A stretch of DNA of 64,000 nt from UBA3210 sp048359995 (lineage in GTDB: Bacteria; Bacillota_I; Bacilli_A; RFN20; CAG-449), in the NCBI GenBank assembly GCA_048359995.1, contig DBGCPK010000005.1, forward strand, positions 124,001 through 188,000, in the 5' to 3' direction. The notes below the pieces were generated by a model. The model made no database searches. It was not told the origin of the DNA and was given only the letters and a program-made list of their open reading frames with translations. The translations under genes and the position numbers were made by a program. Below are positions 9,308 through 18,826 of the stretch, in pieces (position 1 is the first letter of the stretch; each line of letters starts with the position of its first letter).

Positions 9308-11167
9308 ATGAAAAAATCCAAAATCTATCTCTGCTTACTTGCAGGAACGACCATATTGACTCTCGCGGGCTGCGGAAGCAAGAAGGACTCGTCGAGTCTT
9401 TCGTCGGGAAATGCGACGCTTTCAAGCGATCTTTCGGAAAACGTATCCTCGGAGCAGAAAAGCAGTTACAACGTCACTTACGATCTCAACTACGAGGGAG
9501 GAACAACGCGGACGATCAACGTTGCCGCGGGAACGCGCGCGACCAACTGGCGGGCGACGAGAAGCGGTTATACGTTGGAAGGCTGGTACGAAGAAGCGGA
9601 ATGCGTAAACAAATTCGATTTTACGCAATACATCTACGCGGACACGACCCTCTACGCATCGTGGAACAAGAACGCCGAAAGATATGACGTCACGCTCGAT
9701 TACAATTACGACGGCGCGGATGTGGCGGCTTCGATTAAAGTCGACGAAAATACGACTATCGATACGGCCTTAATACCGTCGTGCCCTCGATTGGGAATGG
9801 AATATTCCGGCTGGTACACGGATCCGGAATGCCAAAACGCATGGGATTTTTCTTCCGATATCGTGACGGGAAATCTGACACTTTATGCCGGATACAGTCT
9901 AGATTCGAGCATCAGCCGCGATGACGACGGCAATATTCTGTACGAAAACGTGGTCGTCGGCATTTATGTCGGCGCGGATTTCGGAACGAAAACCACTTTG
10001 CAGACCTTGGCCAGCAAATTCAACAGCGAGTATTCGGGGCAGATCAAGATTATGCTCAGCACCGAATTGACCAGTCAGAACGATTACAGCCTGCGTTTCC
10101 AGCAGACTCCGGAAGTCAACAGAACCTATACCACTTATTACAAAGCCACGGACGTATATGCTTTGGCGGGCTTGGAATATTCGGCTTCCGATTACTATGC
10201 GGGGGCGACGAAGGAGAATTACATCGAAGGTTCGCTTTATTCGATTCCGATCATCGGCGGTGTGCCGTATGTCATCTATAACAAGGAATTGATGACGAAA
10301 TACAACGGCGACGCGGCTTTGCCTACCTGCTATTCCGAATACAAGGAATTGTTGAAGAAAGCGTACGACGGAGAAATCTCCGCGAAAACGGACTTCAAGT
10401 CGATCGTGACCAATCGGAGTTGGACGTTCAAGGAATGCGCTTGCGCGACTCCGTTCTTCCAAAACGACGCGCCGTATTACGTCTATAAGGACGGAGCGTA
10501 CGTGAACGAATGGACCGACGGTTCTTCGACGTTGACCAACGCCACTACGGCGATGCAGAATTTCTATGATCTCTTCGGAGCGGGAGGATATTGCGGAGGC
10601 GGCGCGATCGGGCCGGAAAGCGAATATACCGACGATACCGCGTTGACGATGGTTCAAAACGGCACGGCTTTGATGGGACTTATCAACATACCGCAGAGTT
10701 CGGCGACGGTGATTTCGAAGAGCGCCTCGGTCGGCATTCTCCCTCTCAGCGGACTTTTCGCCGACAAGGATAAAGAACACGCCGAAGCCATTCCTTTGAA
10801 TCAAATCGGATTCGAATTCTATAAAGCGAAAAACGTCGGTTTGACCCAGTTGGCCGCCGCGGCGAAATTCGTCGATTATGTCAGCAGAAATTCGGTGGAT
10901 TTCGGCAAAGTCGGTTGGTATCCGCTTAGAAAAGACGTCGTTGAATCCGCGGATTTCCAAAATTCGACCAACAACTACATCAGCCTTCTGAAACAAATCG
11001 GAGACCCGGAGAATTTCATCACTTTCGACGGACATCCGAGCGAGAAAACGATCTTCAATCAAACGGCCGCCGAAGGCCTTCTTCTCGATACTTTGGATCA
11101 AGAAGACGACGAGCTGATTCCGATCAAAGTCGACGCTCTGAAAGAAAGCATCATTCCTCAGTTGTAG
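9308..11167 (+). CDS. Sugar-binding lipoprotein with two InlB B-type repeats
   Basis: A 619-residue lipoprotein: signal peptide with lipobox LAGC (Cys21), then a Ser-rich linker. Residues about 55-115 and 125-200 are two repeats of the InlB B-repeat/Listeria-Bacteroides type, each with the GW/GWY and TLYA(S/G) signatures (for example SGYTLEGWYEE and YSGWYTDPEC). The remaining 400 residues form an extracellular solute-binding domain of the ABC sugar type (segments VVVGIYVGADFG, SIPIIGGVPYVIYN). It should be anchored on the outer face of the membrane and deliver oligosaccharide to the permease encoded downstream. The Shine-Dalgarno is AAGGAG. The combination of cell-wall/host-contact repeats with a binding protein is unusual. 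Confidence 0.87.
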   Translation: MKKSKIYLCLLAGTTILTLAGCGSKKDSSSLSSGNATLSSDLSENVSSEQKSSYNVTYDLNYEGGTTRTINVAAGTRATNWRATRSGYTLEGWYEEAECVNKFDFTQYIYADTTLYASWNKNAERYDVTLDYNYDGADVAASIKVDENTTIDTALIPSCPRLGMEYSGWYTDPECQNAWDFSSDIVTGNLTLYAGYSLDSSISRDDDGNILYENVVVGIYVGADFGTKTTLQTLASKFNSEYSGQIKIMLSTELTSQNDYSLRFQQTPEVNRTYTTYYKATDVYALAGLEYSASDYYAGATKENYIEGSLYSIPIIGGVPYVIYNKELMTKYNGDAALPTCYSEYKELLKKAYDGEISAKTDFKSIVTNRSWTFKECACATPFFQNDAPYYVYKDGAYVNEWTDGSSTLTNATTAMQNFYDLFGAGGYCGGGAIGPESEYTDDTALTMVQNGTALMGLINIPQSSATVISKSASVGILPLSGLFADKDKEHAEAIPLNQIGFEFYKAKNVGLTQLAAAAKFVDYVSRNSVDFGKVGWYPLRKDVVESADFQNSTNNYISLLKQIGDPENFITFDGHPSEKTIFNQTAAEGLLLDTLDQEDDELIPIKVDALKESIIPQL

Positions 11168-11183
11168 TTAAAGGAGGAATAAG

Positions 11184-13220
11184 ATGAGAAAAAGAATAAA
11201 AGTAAGAAATTTTCTTCTTCTGACGAGTTTGTTCCTATGCGGATGCGGAGGAAATAAGATCTCGTCTTCTATGGAAAATTCATCTTCGACGGATTCGTCG
11301 GCTTCTTCCGGAAGCAACGTCATCAACGGGCAGATGTTCGAAGTGGAGTCTCCGGACGGCGCCTTGAATGTGCAAGTCGTTCTCGACGATTTCGGAAGTT
11401 TGTCCTACAACGTGACGAAAAACGGCGTGTCCGTCGTCGAAACGTCCTCTTTGGGATTCGAACTCGAAGAAGAGAATCTCAGTCAGATGCTGACATTCGA
11501 AAAGATCGAAAGAAGAGAGATTTCTTTGACCTATACCAATATTTCCGGACGTCATTCGGAGGTACAAGACGAGTGCAACGAAATGGTTCTCAGCCTGAAC
11601 GGTTTGGAATTTTCACTCGACTTGACGATGAGAGCCTATGACGACGGATATGCGTTCAAGTACGATATCCGCAAGTCGGACGGAAGCGAAGGGACGTTCA
11701 CCGTCCTCAACGAAAATTCCTTTTTCACTCTTCCGGAAAATTCGACGACGTGGATTCAGCCTTATTCCACGAACACGGCGGGGTTAAACTGCTTTTCTTA
11801 CGAAGAAGCTTACGTTCGAAGAAAAAGTTCGAGCCTTTCGGGGAAATATATCTCTATGCCGATGCTTTATCAGGCGGGCAAGAGCGATGTATATTCGCTG
11901 ATCACCGAATCCGGACTTATCGGCAGCGGCTATTACGGATCGTTCCTCAAAGAGCCGTCCGAGTATGAAGAAAGCGGAATTTTGCAAACCGTGCATTCCC
12001 CTGCCGGAATCGCCAATCCGGACAACGTCGTCTCCTATCCGTTCACCTCTCCTTGGAGAGTGGGAATCACGGGAACACTCGAAGAAGTGACGGAAAGCGA
12101 ATTGGTCGAAAAGGTCTACGATGATGTCGAGTACTACAAACCCGACGATTACGAAACGTTAAGCGAAGAAGAGAAAAAAATCTACGATTACGATTGGGTG
12201 GAACCGGGACTGACCGCTTGGAATTGGCTGCTTTACACCGGGACGAAACCGCAGAACGATTTCGATCTGCAAAGGGAATACGTCGATTTGGCCAATCAAA
12301 TGGGCTGGACGTACACGATTCTCGACGGAGGGTGGAACTCCTCTCTGGACGTAACGGCCTTCAAGGAATTTATCCAGTACGCGCACGAGAGAAATGTCAA
12401 AGTTCTCGTCTGGTGCAACGCGCTGAGCGATTTCGCCAACGGCAGTCAGGCGCTTCTGAAATCCAAACTGGCCACATGGAAAAGTTATGGGGTGGACGGA
12501 ATCAAGATCGATTTCTTCGACGGTCAAAATGCGACGAATCCGAAGCATCAGGGCGAAGATATCGACACCATTAAATGGTATGAAACCATTTATCAGGAAA
12601 CGGCTAAGTTGCAGATGGTCGTCAATTGCCACGGATCGAACAAGCCGACGGGAGAAAGAAGAGTATACCCGAACGTCATCAACCGCGAAGGCGTGCGGGG
12701 AAATGAATTCAAGAGCGTGGATTCGAACATCACGGTCAATTCGATGTTTACCCGCGCGATCGTCGGACCGAGCGATTTCACTCCGGTGGTGACTCCTTTG
12801 AGTCAGGGAATGACGGTCGGTCATCAGATGGCTTTGTCCGTCCTCTACGAGTCGGGCGCTCCGTCGATGGCGGATTATTCCGCGACTTACGCGAAGGAAG
12901 AGTTCAACGAATTTTATCGCTCGCTTCCGGCGGCTTACGACGATATGCACTATATCGGCGGGGAACTTGACGGTTATTTCATCGCCGCGAGGAAAAAAGG
13001 GAATGACTGGTTTATCGCAGGGATCAACGCGATTCTCGAACGCGATGTCGAAATCGATCTTTCATTCTTGGACGAAGGTTCTTATACCGCCGCAATCTAT
13101 ACAGACGGCGCGGATTACAAGACGATCGTCAAATCGAGCAAAACGCTGACTCGTTCCGACAAAGAGAATTTAAGTCTGAAAAAAAACGGCGGTTTCGTTC
13201 TGCATTTGCAGAAGAATTGA
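11184..13220 (+). CDS. GH97 glycoside hydrolase, surface lipoprotein
   Basis: The 678-residue product starts with a lipoprotein signal (lipobox LCGC) and a Ser-rich linker. An N-terminal beta-sandwich begins with the GH97-typical EVESPDGALNVQVVLDD. A (beta/alpha)8 domain follows (TAWNWLLYTGTKP, ILDGGWNSS, VKVLVWCN), with GIKIDFFDG placing Asp443 where retaining GH97 enzymes have their nucleophile; NREGVRGNE supplies the conserved Glu. The C-terminal beta domain ends the protein. An Asp nucleophile fits the retaining alpha-galactosidase-like branch rather than the inverting alpha-glucosidase branch (family knowledge). It would act outside the membrane, trimming sugars before import, and it is encoded between the two binding proteins. 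Confidence 0.88.
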   Translation: MRKRIKVRNFLLLTSLFLCGCGGNKISSSMENSSSTDSSASSGSNVINGQMFEVESPDGALNVQVVLDDFGSLSYNVTKNGVSVVETSSLGFELEEENLSQMLTFEKIERREISLTYTNISGRHSEVQDECNEMVLSLNGLEFSLDLTMRAYDDGYAFKYDIRKSDGSEGTFTVLNENSFFTLPENSTTWIQPYSTNTAGLNCFSYEEAYVRRKSSSLSGKYISMPMLYQAGKSDVYSLITESGLIGSGYYGSFLKEPSEYEESGILQTVHSPAGIANPDNVVSYPFTSPWRVGITGTLEEVTESELVEKVYDDVEYYKPDDYETLSEEEKKIYDYDWVEPGLTAWNWLLYTGTKPQNDFDLQREYVDLANQMGWTYTILDGGWNSSLDVTAFKEFIQYAHERNVKVLVWCNALSDFANGSQALLKSKLATWKSYGVDGIKIDFFDGQNATNPKHQGEDIDTIKWYETIYQETAKLQMVVNCHGSNKPTGERRVYPNVINREGVRGNEFKSVDSNITVNSMFTRAIVGPSDFTPVVTPLSQGMTVGHQMALSVLYESGAPSMADYSATYAKEEFNEFYRSLPAAYDDMHYIGGELDGYFIAARKKGNDWFIAGINAILERDVEIDLSFLDEGSYTAAIYTDGADYKTIVKSSKTLTRSDKENLSLKKNGGFVLHLQKN

Positions 13221-13234
13221 AAGGATAAGAAGTT

Positions 13235-14731
13235 ATGAAGAATAGTAAAAAGTTTTGTATCGCTGCTTTGAGCCTTTTGATGCTTTCCTCTTGCGGAGGC
13301 AAAAAAGATCCTTCCGGCGGAGAGATTTCTTCGGAAGGAAGCGCGGTTAATTCCGTTTCCTCTTCCAGCGGTGGAAAAACCGAAATCAAAGACGCATGGT
13401 GGAGTACGACGGGAACGCTTGAAAAAGAAGAAGGTCAAGTGGTATTCGAAGACGTGGATATTTCGTTGACGACGGTCGTCAACGGCGAAGATCTATCCGC
13501 TTTCAACCAACTGGTTGCTCAATTTAACGCCGAATATCGGGGGAAGATCAACGTCAGCGTCACTTCCGTCAATCAATCCACTTACGAGAGTACGGTCGCT
13601 CAACAGATTGCCAACAATTCCAACGCGCCGGATCTCCTGATGTCCCATCAGAAAGGGCATAAATCCTTCGTGAAAAACAAGTTGATTCAGCCTTTCGACG
13701 AGGCGATGGAACTTTCGGGCATCGAAATCTCGATGAACGACTATGCTTCCGGATTGGCAAAATACGCTTCGTTGGATTACGACGGCTACACCTTCGGCGT
13801 TCCGATCGACGCCCAAAGCGAAGTGGTTTACTACAATAAGCAGATGTTGGAAAAATACGGAGGAAGCCTTCCGACCAATCACGAAGAACTGATCGAACTT
13901 TGCGAAGCGGTGGCACAGGGAGAAAATATCCTTCCGATCGCATGGAGCACTTCTTTGGATTTCTTCTCGTTGTACGTATTCCCGACGGCGATCGTTCAGA
14001 ACGGCGGGCATTTCTACGACGGCACTTATCGGGCGGATTGGTACAGCGACGAAACCAATCGCGCGGCTTTCAAGGCCGGAATTCAATCGATCCGCGATCT
14101 GACCACGCATACGCCTCAGTTGGCTTCTTATACTTTGGCCGAGTCGGCGGCGCTGAATAATTTTCTGACCAATAAAGCCTTGTTCTTTGTCGGTATGCCG
14201 TGGAACAGCAATTCGATATTCGAAGCCTACGGCGCGCAGAACGGCGGTTTATCGACCGCGGCGGTAAAGGCCGATCGAATCGGCGGAACTTCTCTTGCCA
14301 ATTGGTTTGCTTTGGATTCGGGCGAAGACGGAAATAAAATTTTCGGCGATTCGCACTTCTTCGCGATGAGCAAGACGGTTCGTTCCATTAACAAGAAGGC
14401 GGCGATTCTGGAATTTATGAAATGGTTCACTCAGAATGCCTCCGTCGGCACCGCTTGGGCGGAAGCCGGACATATCAGCGCTTCGACGATTATCGGCAAC
14501 GACGACACCTATCTCAACAACGATTACGTGCAGAATTACATCACGCAATTCTATCCGGATATCAACTATTTCGAATGTCCGGGAAATACGCCGTATTACG
14601 AAGATACTTTCAATTCGATCATTTCGCTGTTTTCCTCAGTCAGAAACAGCGACAATACCGCGAACGACGATAAGATCATCAAAGACGCCGCGGATTCGGT
14701 CAACGCGATTATCGATTTCTTAGAGATGTAA
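13235..14731 (+). CDS. Second sugar-binding lipoprotein (ABC family 1 type)
   Basis: A 498-residue lipoprotein with lipobox LSSC and a Ser/Gly linker. The mature part is a classic maltose-type binding protein (LSAFNQLVAQFNAEYRG, PDLLMSHQKGHKSFV, TFGVPIDAQSEVVYYN). It shares its N-terminal binding-domain style with the protein at 9308 but has no InlB repeats and little close similarity, so the single permease pair downstream may be served by two receptors with different ligands. Start ATG follows AAGGATAAGAAGTT, a moderate ribosome site. Confidence 0.9.
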   Translation: MKNSKKFCIAALSLLMLSSCGGKKDPSGGEISSEGSAVNSVSSSSGGKTEIKDAWWSTTGTLEKEEGQVVFEDVDISLTTVVNGEDLSAFNQLVAQFNAEYRGKINVSVTSVNQSTYESTVAQQIANNSNAPDLLMSHQKGHKSFVKNKLIQPFDEAMELSGIEISMNDYASGLAKYASLDYDGYTFGVPIDAQSEVVYYNKQMLEKYGGSLPTNHEELIELCEAVAQGENILPIAWSTSLDFFSLYVFPTAIVQNGGHFYDGTYRADWYSDETNRAAFKAGIQSIRDLTTHTPQLASYTLAESAALNNFLTNKALFFVGMPWNSNSIFEAYGAQNGGLSTAAVKADRIGGTSLANWFALDSGEDGNKIFGDSHFFAMSKTVRSINKKAAILEFMKWFTQNASVGTAWAEAGHISASTIIGNDDTYLNNDYVQNYITQFYPDINYFECPGNTPYYEDTFNSIISLFSSVRNSDNTANDDKIIKDAADSVNAIIDFLEM

Positions 14732-14734
14732 CCT

Positions 14735-15769
14735 ATGTCGGGCATAGAAATAAAAGTCAAAAGAAGAGAAATGAACAAAAGCAAGAGAAGGCAAGCCCTT
14801 CTTGCTTTTGCTTTAATCAGCCCGTATGTCCTCGTTTTCGTCCTCTTTACCTTGATTCCGTTTCTGATGGGCTTTCTGATGTCCTTTATGAAATACAACC
14901 CCTACGACGGTTCGAAAAACGCTTTTATCGGGCTGACCAATTATCGGAATATCTTCAATTTCGATTTGAGCGTATCCCGTCAGTTTTGGAGATCGTTCGG
15001 CACGATGCTTTTGTTCGATCTCGTCGCCGTACCCTGCATTTTGATCGTTCCTCTGGTGTTGGCTTACTTCATGAATATGAAACCGCCGGGATACAAGTTG
15101 TTCCGCGCGATCATCTATCTTCCGAGCGTCGTTTCGATCACCATCGTCGGCATTATCTTCGGAAATATGTTTGCCGGAGACAGTTCCGGTTTGATCAACG
15201 CGTGGTTCGGCACGGAAATCAAGTGGCTTTCAGGCAAACCGTTTGAGGGCGACATTCTTCGTTGGTTGGTCATGCTCATCGCTTCGATCTGGTGGCAGAC
15301 AGGCACCAATTTCGTCATCTTCACGGGTGCTTTGCGCGACGTGCCGAAATCGCTTTACGAGGCTTGCGAAATGGACGGAGGCAACCGAATGAAACTGATC
15401 CGTTTCGTGACGCTTCCGAATATCAAAGCGTCGATAGGTATCTGCCTTTTCAATTCGCTGATCGGATATTTGAATCTATACGGACAACCGGTGGTTTTGA
15501 ATGAGATCGAAAACGCGAACGAATTGGTTTCGCCGATGATGTTCATTCAAAAATGGCTGTCTTCGATCAATTACGCCTCGCAGACGGGATTCATCTGCGC
15601 CTGCGCGGTGGTTTTCGGACTGGTCGTAATGATTTTCAGCGTGTTGGAACGCCGCGTTTTGGCGGAACGAAGATGCCGTTCGAACCGGACGAACGAATAC
15701 AAAAACTATGTGAAAGAGAAGCGCTTTCTCGCTTCTTCGGAACTCGGATCGAGTTTAGGTGGTGAATAG
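14735..15769 (+). CDS. Sugar ABC transporter permease, MalF/UgpA type
   Basis: A permease of up to 344 residues with six predicted membrane segments and the EAA loop EACEMDGGNRMKLIRFVTLP that contacts the ATPase. The start at 14735 has a poor ribosome site; ATG 14771 (MNKSKRRQ) is preceded by AAGAAGAGA and may be the true start. It lies 3 nt after the binding-protein gene and overlaps or abuts the next permease gene. Inner-membrane half of the importer for the oligosaccharide handled by this locus. Confidence 0.92.
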   Translation: MSGIEIKVKRREMNKSKRRQALLAFALISPYVLVFVLFTLIPFLMGFLMSFMKYNPYDGSKNAFIGLTNYRNIFNFDLSVSRQFWRSFGTMLLFDLVAVPCILIVPLVLAYFMNMKPPGYKLFRAIIYLPSVVSITIVGIIFGNMFAGDSSGLINAWFGTEIKWLSGKPFEGDILRWLVMLIASIWWQTGTNFVIFTGALRDVPKSLYEACEMDGGNRMKLIRFVTLPNIKASIGICLFNSLIGYLNLYGQPVVLNEIENANELVSPMMFIQKWLSSINYASQTGFICACAVVFGLVVMIFSVLERRVLAERRCRSNRTNEYKNYVKEKRFLASSELGSSLGGE

Positions 15770-15770
15770 T

Positions 15771-16694
15771 GTGAGAAACGGTGAAAAAAGAAAACTGACG
15801 AAATCGGAAAGAACTCGCCGAAAAGAGAAAATCGTCTCTTTCGCCGTTCTCCTGATCGTTTCCTTGCTCTGGTTGTTCCCTCTTCTGTATATGGTGGGAA
15901 CTTCGTTCAAGTCCGACACCGATCTTCAACTTCATCCGGAGAGCATCTTTCCGACGAGTTGGAGCGAATGGACGTTGAAACATTACACCGGATTTATCAT
16001 TCGCGAAGGCACGATCGATAAAATGCCGATTTGGATGCTGAACTCGCTTTGGTCGACGTTTGCCGGCGTTCTTCTGACTTTGATCGTCGATATGATGACG
16101 GCGTATGCGGTCGTCTTCCTGAATTTCAAAGGGAAAAATATTTTCATGAAATTTCTGCTTCTTTGGATGGCGGTTCCCGGCGTCATCGGGACGGCGTCTT
16201 CGTACGCCATCTATGCGAATCTGGGCAATACTTTATCCATTTCTTCGAACGTGGGGAAATACGCTTGGATCTATTTTTGGATCGTCGTTCCGTCGATCAC
16301 CGGAATTTTCAATATGCTGTTGATGCGGAATTTCTTTCACTCGATTCCGCGCGATATCATCGACAGCGCCAGAAGCGACGGCGCGGGAGACGGAAAGATT
16401 TTCTTCAAGATCGTCATGCCTCTATCCAAGTCGACGATGATGCTCGTGATCTTGTTTACGTTTACCGGAGGCTGGAACAATTTGCTTTGGCCGCAGTTGC
16501 TTTTAAGCGGAGAAAATAGTTATTGGAACACGATTACCGTCGCTTTGACCGGCTACACGGGAGGTTCGGCTTGGGGAGCCAACGGCGTGGCTATGGCGAC
16601 GAGCGTTTTCGCCTTGATTCCGATCATCATCATCTTTATCGCCACGCAGAATCGGATGATCGACGGATTAGCCACCACGGGAGTCAAACGTTAG
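15771..16694 (+). CDS. Sugar ABC transporter permease, MalG/UgpE type
   Basis: About 307 residues, six membrane segments, and the EAA-type loop DSARSDGAGDGKIFFKIVMPL. I chose GTG 15771 because AGGTGG at 15757-15762 lies at correct distance; the GTG codons at 15759 and 15762 fall inside that site. The gene starts one base after the stop of the first permease, so the pair is translationally coupled. Partner of the MalF-type protein in the membrane channel. Confidence 0.92.
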   Translation: MRNGEKRKLTKSERTRRKEKIVSFAVLLIVSLLWLFPLLYMVGTSFKSDTDLQLHPESIFPTSWSEWTLKHYTGFIIREGTIDKMPIWMLNSLWSTFAGVLLTLIVDMMTAYAVVFLNFKGKNIFMKFLLLWMAVPGVIGTASSYAIYANLGNTLSISSNVGKYAWIYFWIVVPSITGIFNMLLMRNFFHSIPRDIIDSARSDGAGDGKIFFKIVMPLSKSTMMLVILFTFTGGWNNLLWPQLLLSGENSYWNTITVALTGYTGGSAWGANGVAMATSVFALIPIIIIFIATQNRMIDGLATTGVKR

Positions 16695-16704
16695 GAGAAA
16701 GAAT

Positions 16705-18438
16705 ATGGAAGAAAAAGAAAACTTAAAAGAAGAAAAGCCGTTTTTATCGATTAGGAATCTGGAAAAAATTTATCCTAACGGAGAAAAAGCGGTCTACAAT
16801 TTCAATTTGAACATTCAAAGGAACGAATTTATCGTCATCGTCGGTCCTTCCGGCTGCGGAAAGTCGACGACACTCCGCATGATCGCCGGACTGGAAGACG
16901 TTTCGGAAGGCGAGATCTATCTCGAAAACGAATTGCTGAATTACAAACCGAGCAAAGACCGCAAGATCGCGATCGTCTTTCAAAGTTACGCGCTGTATCC
17001 TCAGATGAACGTGTTCGACAACATCGCTTTTCCGTTGAAGATCAACAAGTACCCTTTTCCGATCGTGAACGAGAAATTGCATTCGGCGGATAGTGTCGAA
17101 CGGCTCTTTGCCAATTCGGACGCGAATGCCGTTTTCAGCGTGATTTCCGACAAAAATTACAAGCGAAGCAAGAAAACCGAACACATCGCCAACAGCTTGA
17201 ATCTGACGCTTGACGCGGCGGAATATCTGGAAAATCTCTGCGAAGAGAATTCCGAAGAAACCGCGGAAGAAAGAAGAAAGCGTATCCTTTCTCGCTGCGC
17301 GGAGACGAAGCAAAAGGAAGAAGAGAGAATCAAACAATCCGGTTTGAAATACGACGACCGTTTTCACGAAATCGACGACGAAGGTAAAGAAAAAATCGTC
17401 TATCGGAAGATGACTCCTTACGAGATCCGAACCAAGGTTTACGAAACCGCGGATATTTTGGATTTGGGAAGTTATCTGGATAAGTTGCCGAAAGAACTTT
17501 CCGGCGGTCAAATGCAAAGGGTCGCGTTAGGTAGAGCGATCGTCAAAAACGTTCCTCTTTTTTTGATGGACGAACCGTTGAGCAATCTCGACGCCAAATT
17601 GCGCTTGGTGATGCGTAGCGAAATCGTCAAACTCCACAATAAAATCAATGCGACCACGATCTACGTTACTCACGATCAGACCGAAGCGATGACGATGGCG
17701 ACGAGAATCGTCGTAATGTCCAGAGGGTTTATTCAGCAGATCGGAACGCCGGAAGAAGTATACGAAAATCCGAAAAACCTGTTTGTCGCGAAATTTATCG
17801 GTTCGCCGTCGATCAATATCTTCGAAGCCCGTTACGACAACGGAACGATCCTTCGTTTTTCCGACGATCTTACGCTGAAAACGCAAAAGGGTTTTGGGAA
17901 AATTCACGACGATTTCTACGAAGAAAAATTGAAAGAATTCAACGAAATCTACGAACGCTTCGATAAGGCTTCTGCGGAAAAAGTGCTGAAAATTCTTTCC
18001 GCCGTCAGCGGAGAAAAGAAAATGTCTTCCGGAAAAAAAGAGAAGAAATCCCTCCTGACCCGATTCCGCGAAAGATTCATCAAACAAGAAGAACAAGCGG
18101 AGTTTTGTGAGGAAAAGTCGATTTGCGAAAAGATGATCCGCGATATCGGCGCAACGAAAAAAGGAGAACACCGACTGATCGTCGGTATCCGTCCGGAGAA
18201 GATCGATATCCGCCTCTATCGGAACGAAGAACTGAAAGCGAATCAAGTCGTCGTTCAGGCAACGCTGAGCGAATTGCTGGGCGCGGAATACCACGTGCAT
18301 TTCGATTTCAACGCGCAGGACATCGTCTGCAAATTCGACAAAACTCAAAAGATATATGCCGGCGATTGTTTCGTTTTTACGCTGAATTGGGAAGATCTGA
18401 TGATCTTCGATCCGATCAGCGGCGAACGGATTCTTTAA
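16705..18438 (+). CDS. MsmX/UgpC-type sugar ABC ATPase with two insertions
   Basis: A 577-residue ATPase, far longer than the usual 360-370. Walker A GPSGCGKST is near residue 47, Q-loop FQSYALYP near 92, signature LSGGQ near 265, Walker B LFLMDEP near 287, then H-loop VTHDQTEAMT. The helical subdomain between Q-loop and signature contains roughly 110 extra charged residues (about 115-230). A second insertion of about 90 residues (about 395-485, rich in Lys/Glu) splits the C-terminal regulatory OB/TOBE domain before HRLIVGIRPEKIDI. Similar oversize UgpC/MsmK proteins are known in mycoplasmas. It ends the operon; a weak hairpin follows. Confidence 0.93.
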   Translation: MEEKENLKEEKPFLSIRNLEKIYPNGEKAVYNFNLNIQRNEFIVIVGPSGCGKSTTLRMIAGLEDVSEGEIYLENELLNYKPSKDRKIAIVFQSYALYPQMNVFDNIAFPLKINKYPFPIVNEKLHSADSVERLFANSDANAVFSVISDKNYKRSKKTEHIANSLNLTLDAAEYLENLCEENSEETAEERRKRILSRCAETKQKEEERIKQSGLKYDDRFHEIDDEGKEKIVYRKMTPYEIRTKVYETADILDLGSYLDKLPKELSGGQMQRVALGRAIVKNVPLFLMDEPLSNLDAKLRLVMRSEIVKLHNKINATTIYVTHDQTEAMTMATRIVVMSRGFIQQIGTPEEVYENPKNLFVAKFIGSPSINIFEARYDNGTILRFSDDLTLKTQKGFGKIHDDFYEEKLKEFNEIYERFDKASAEKVLKILSAVSGEKKMSSGKKEKKSLLTRFRERFIKQEEQAEFCEEKSICEKMIRDIGATKKGEHRLIVGIRPEKIDIRLYRNEELKANQVVVQATLSELLGAEYHVHFDFNAQDIVCKFDKTQKIYAGDCFVFTLNWEDLMIFDPISGERIL

Positions 18439-18456
18439 CTTCGGGTAAAGCCGAAG
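18439..18456 (+). terminator. Weak hairpin after the sugar-transport operon
   Basis: CTTCGG-GTAAAG-CCGAAG begins right after the ATPase stop. There is no clear U-tract, so it may be an mRNA 3'-end stabiliser rather than an intrinsic terminator. The remaining intergenic sequence to 18600 shows no gene that I can support. Confidence 0.35.
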
Positions 18457-18603
18457 GGTGTTCCCTATTCGGAGGATTGAGCGGCGGTGTTGATTTCCGT
18501 CAACGCGCTGTTTTTTCGCATTCGGACGAATGGAACGAAAAAGACATCATCGACGGAAAAATGGAAATACGAAAATGAAAAAGCGAGTTTTTGCTGAATT
18601 TTG

Positions 18604-18632
18604 TTGTCAATCTTTTGAAGGTATGCTATGCT
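18604..18632 (+). promoter_or_regulatory. Promoter of rpmG-secE-nusG
   Basis: TTGTCA at 18604-18609 and TATGCT at 18627-18632, spaced by 17 nt, lie about 34 nt before the rpmG start. Confidence 0.65.
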
Positions 18633-18665
18633 TTTTTCAGCATTATTAAAAAAGGATGATGAGAG

Positions 18666-18815
18666 ATGAGAGAGAAAGTTATTTTAATATGCACGCAATG
18701 TCTGTCGAGAAATTACACGACGACCAAGAAAAAAGAGCAAGCGACAAAGAGATTGGAACTTCTCAAATATTGTCCGAAATGCAATGCGCACACTTTGCAT
18801 AAAGAATCCAAATAG
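18666..18815 (+). CDS. rpmG: Ribosomal protein L33
   Basis: A 49-residue basic protein with two Cys pairs (ICTQC near residue 9 and YCPKC near residue 36), i.e. the zinc-binding C+ form of L33, and the family signature NYTTTKKK. It is a 50S subunit protein. It stands directly before secE, the usual place in Bacillota. The start ATG is preceded by AAAGGATGATGAGAG. Confidence 0.93.
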   Translation: MREKVILICTQCLSRNYTTTKKKEQATKRLELLKYCPKCNAHTLHKESK

Positions 18816-18826
18816 GAGGTTGAAAT

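Noticed and set aside
12159..12950. 263-codon reverse frame opposite the GH97 gene
   Set aside because: Antisense shadow of a well-supported gene; no domain or ribosome site.
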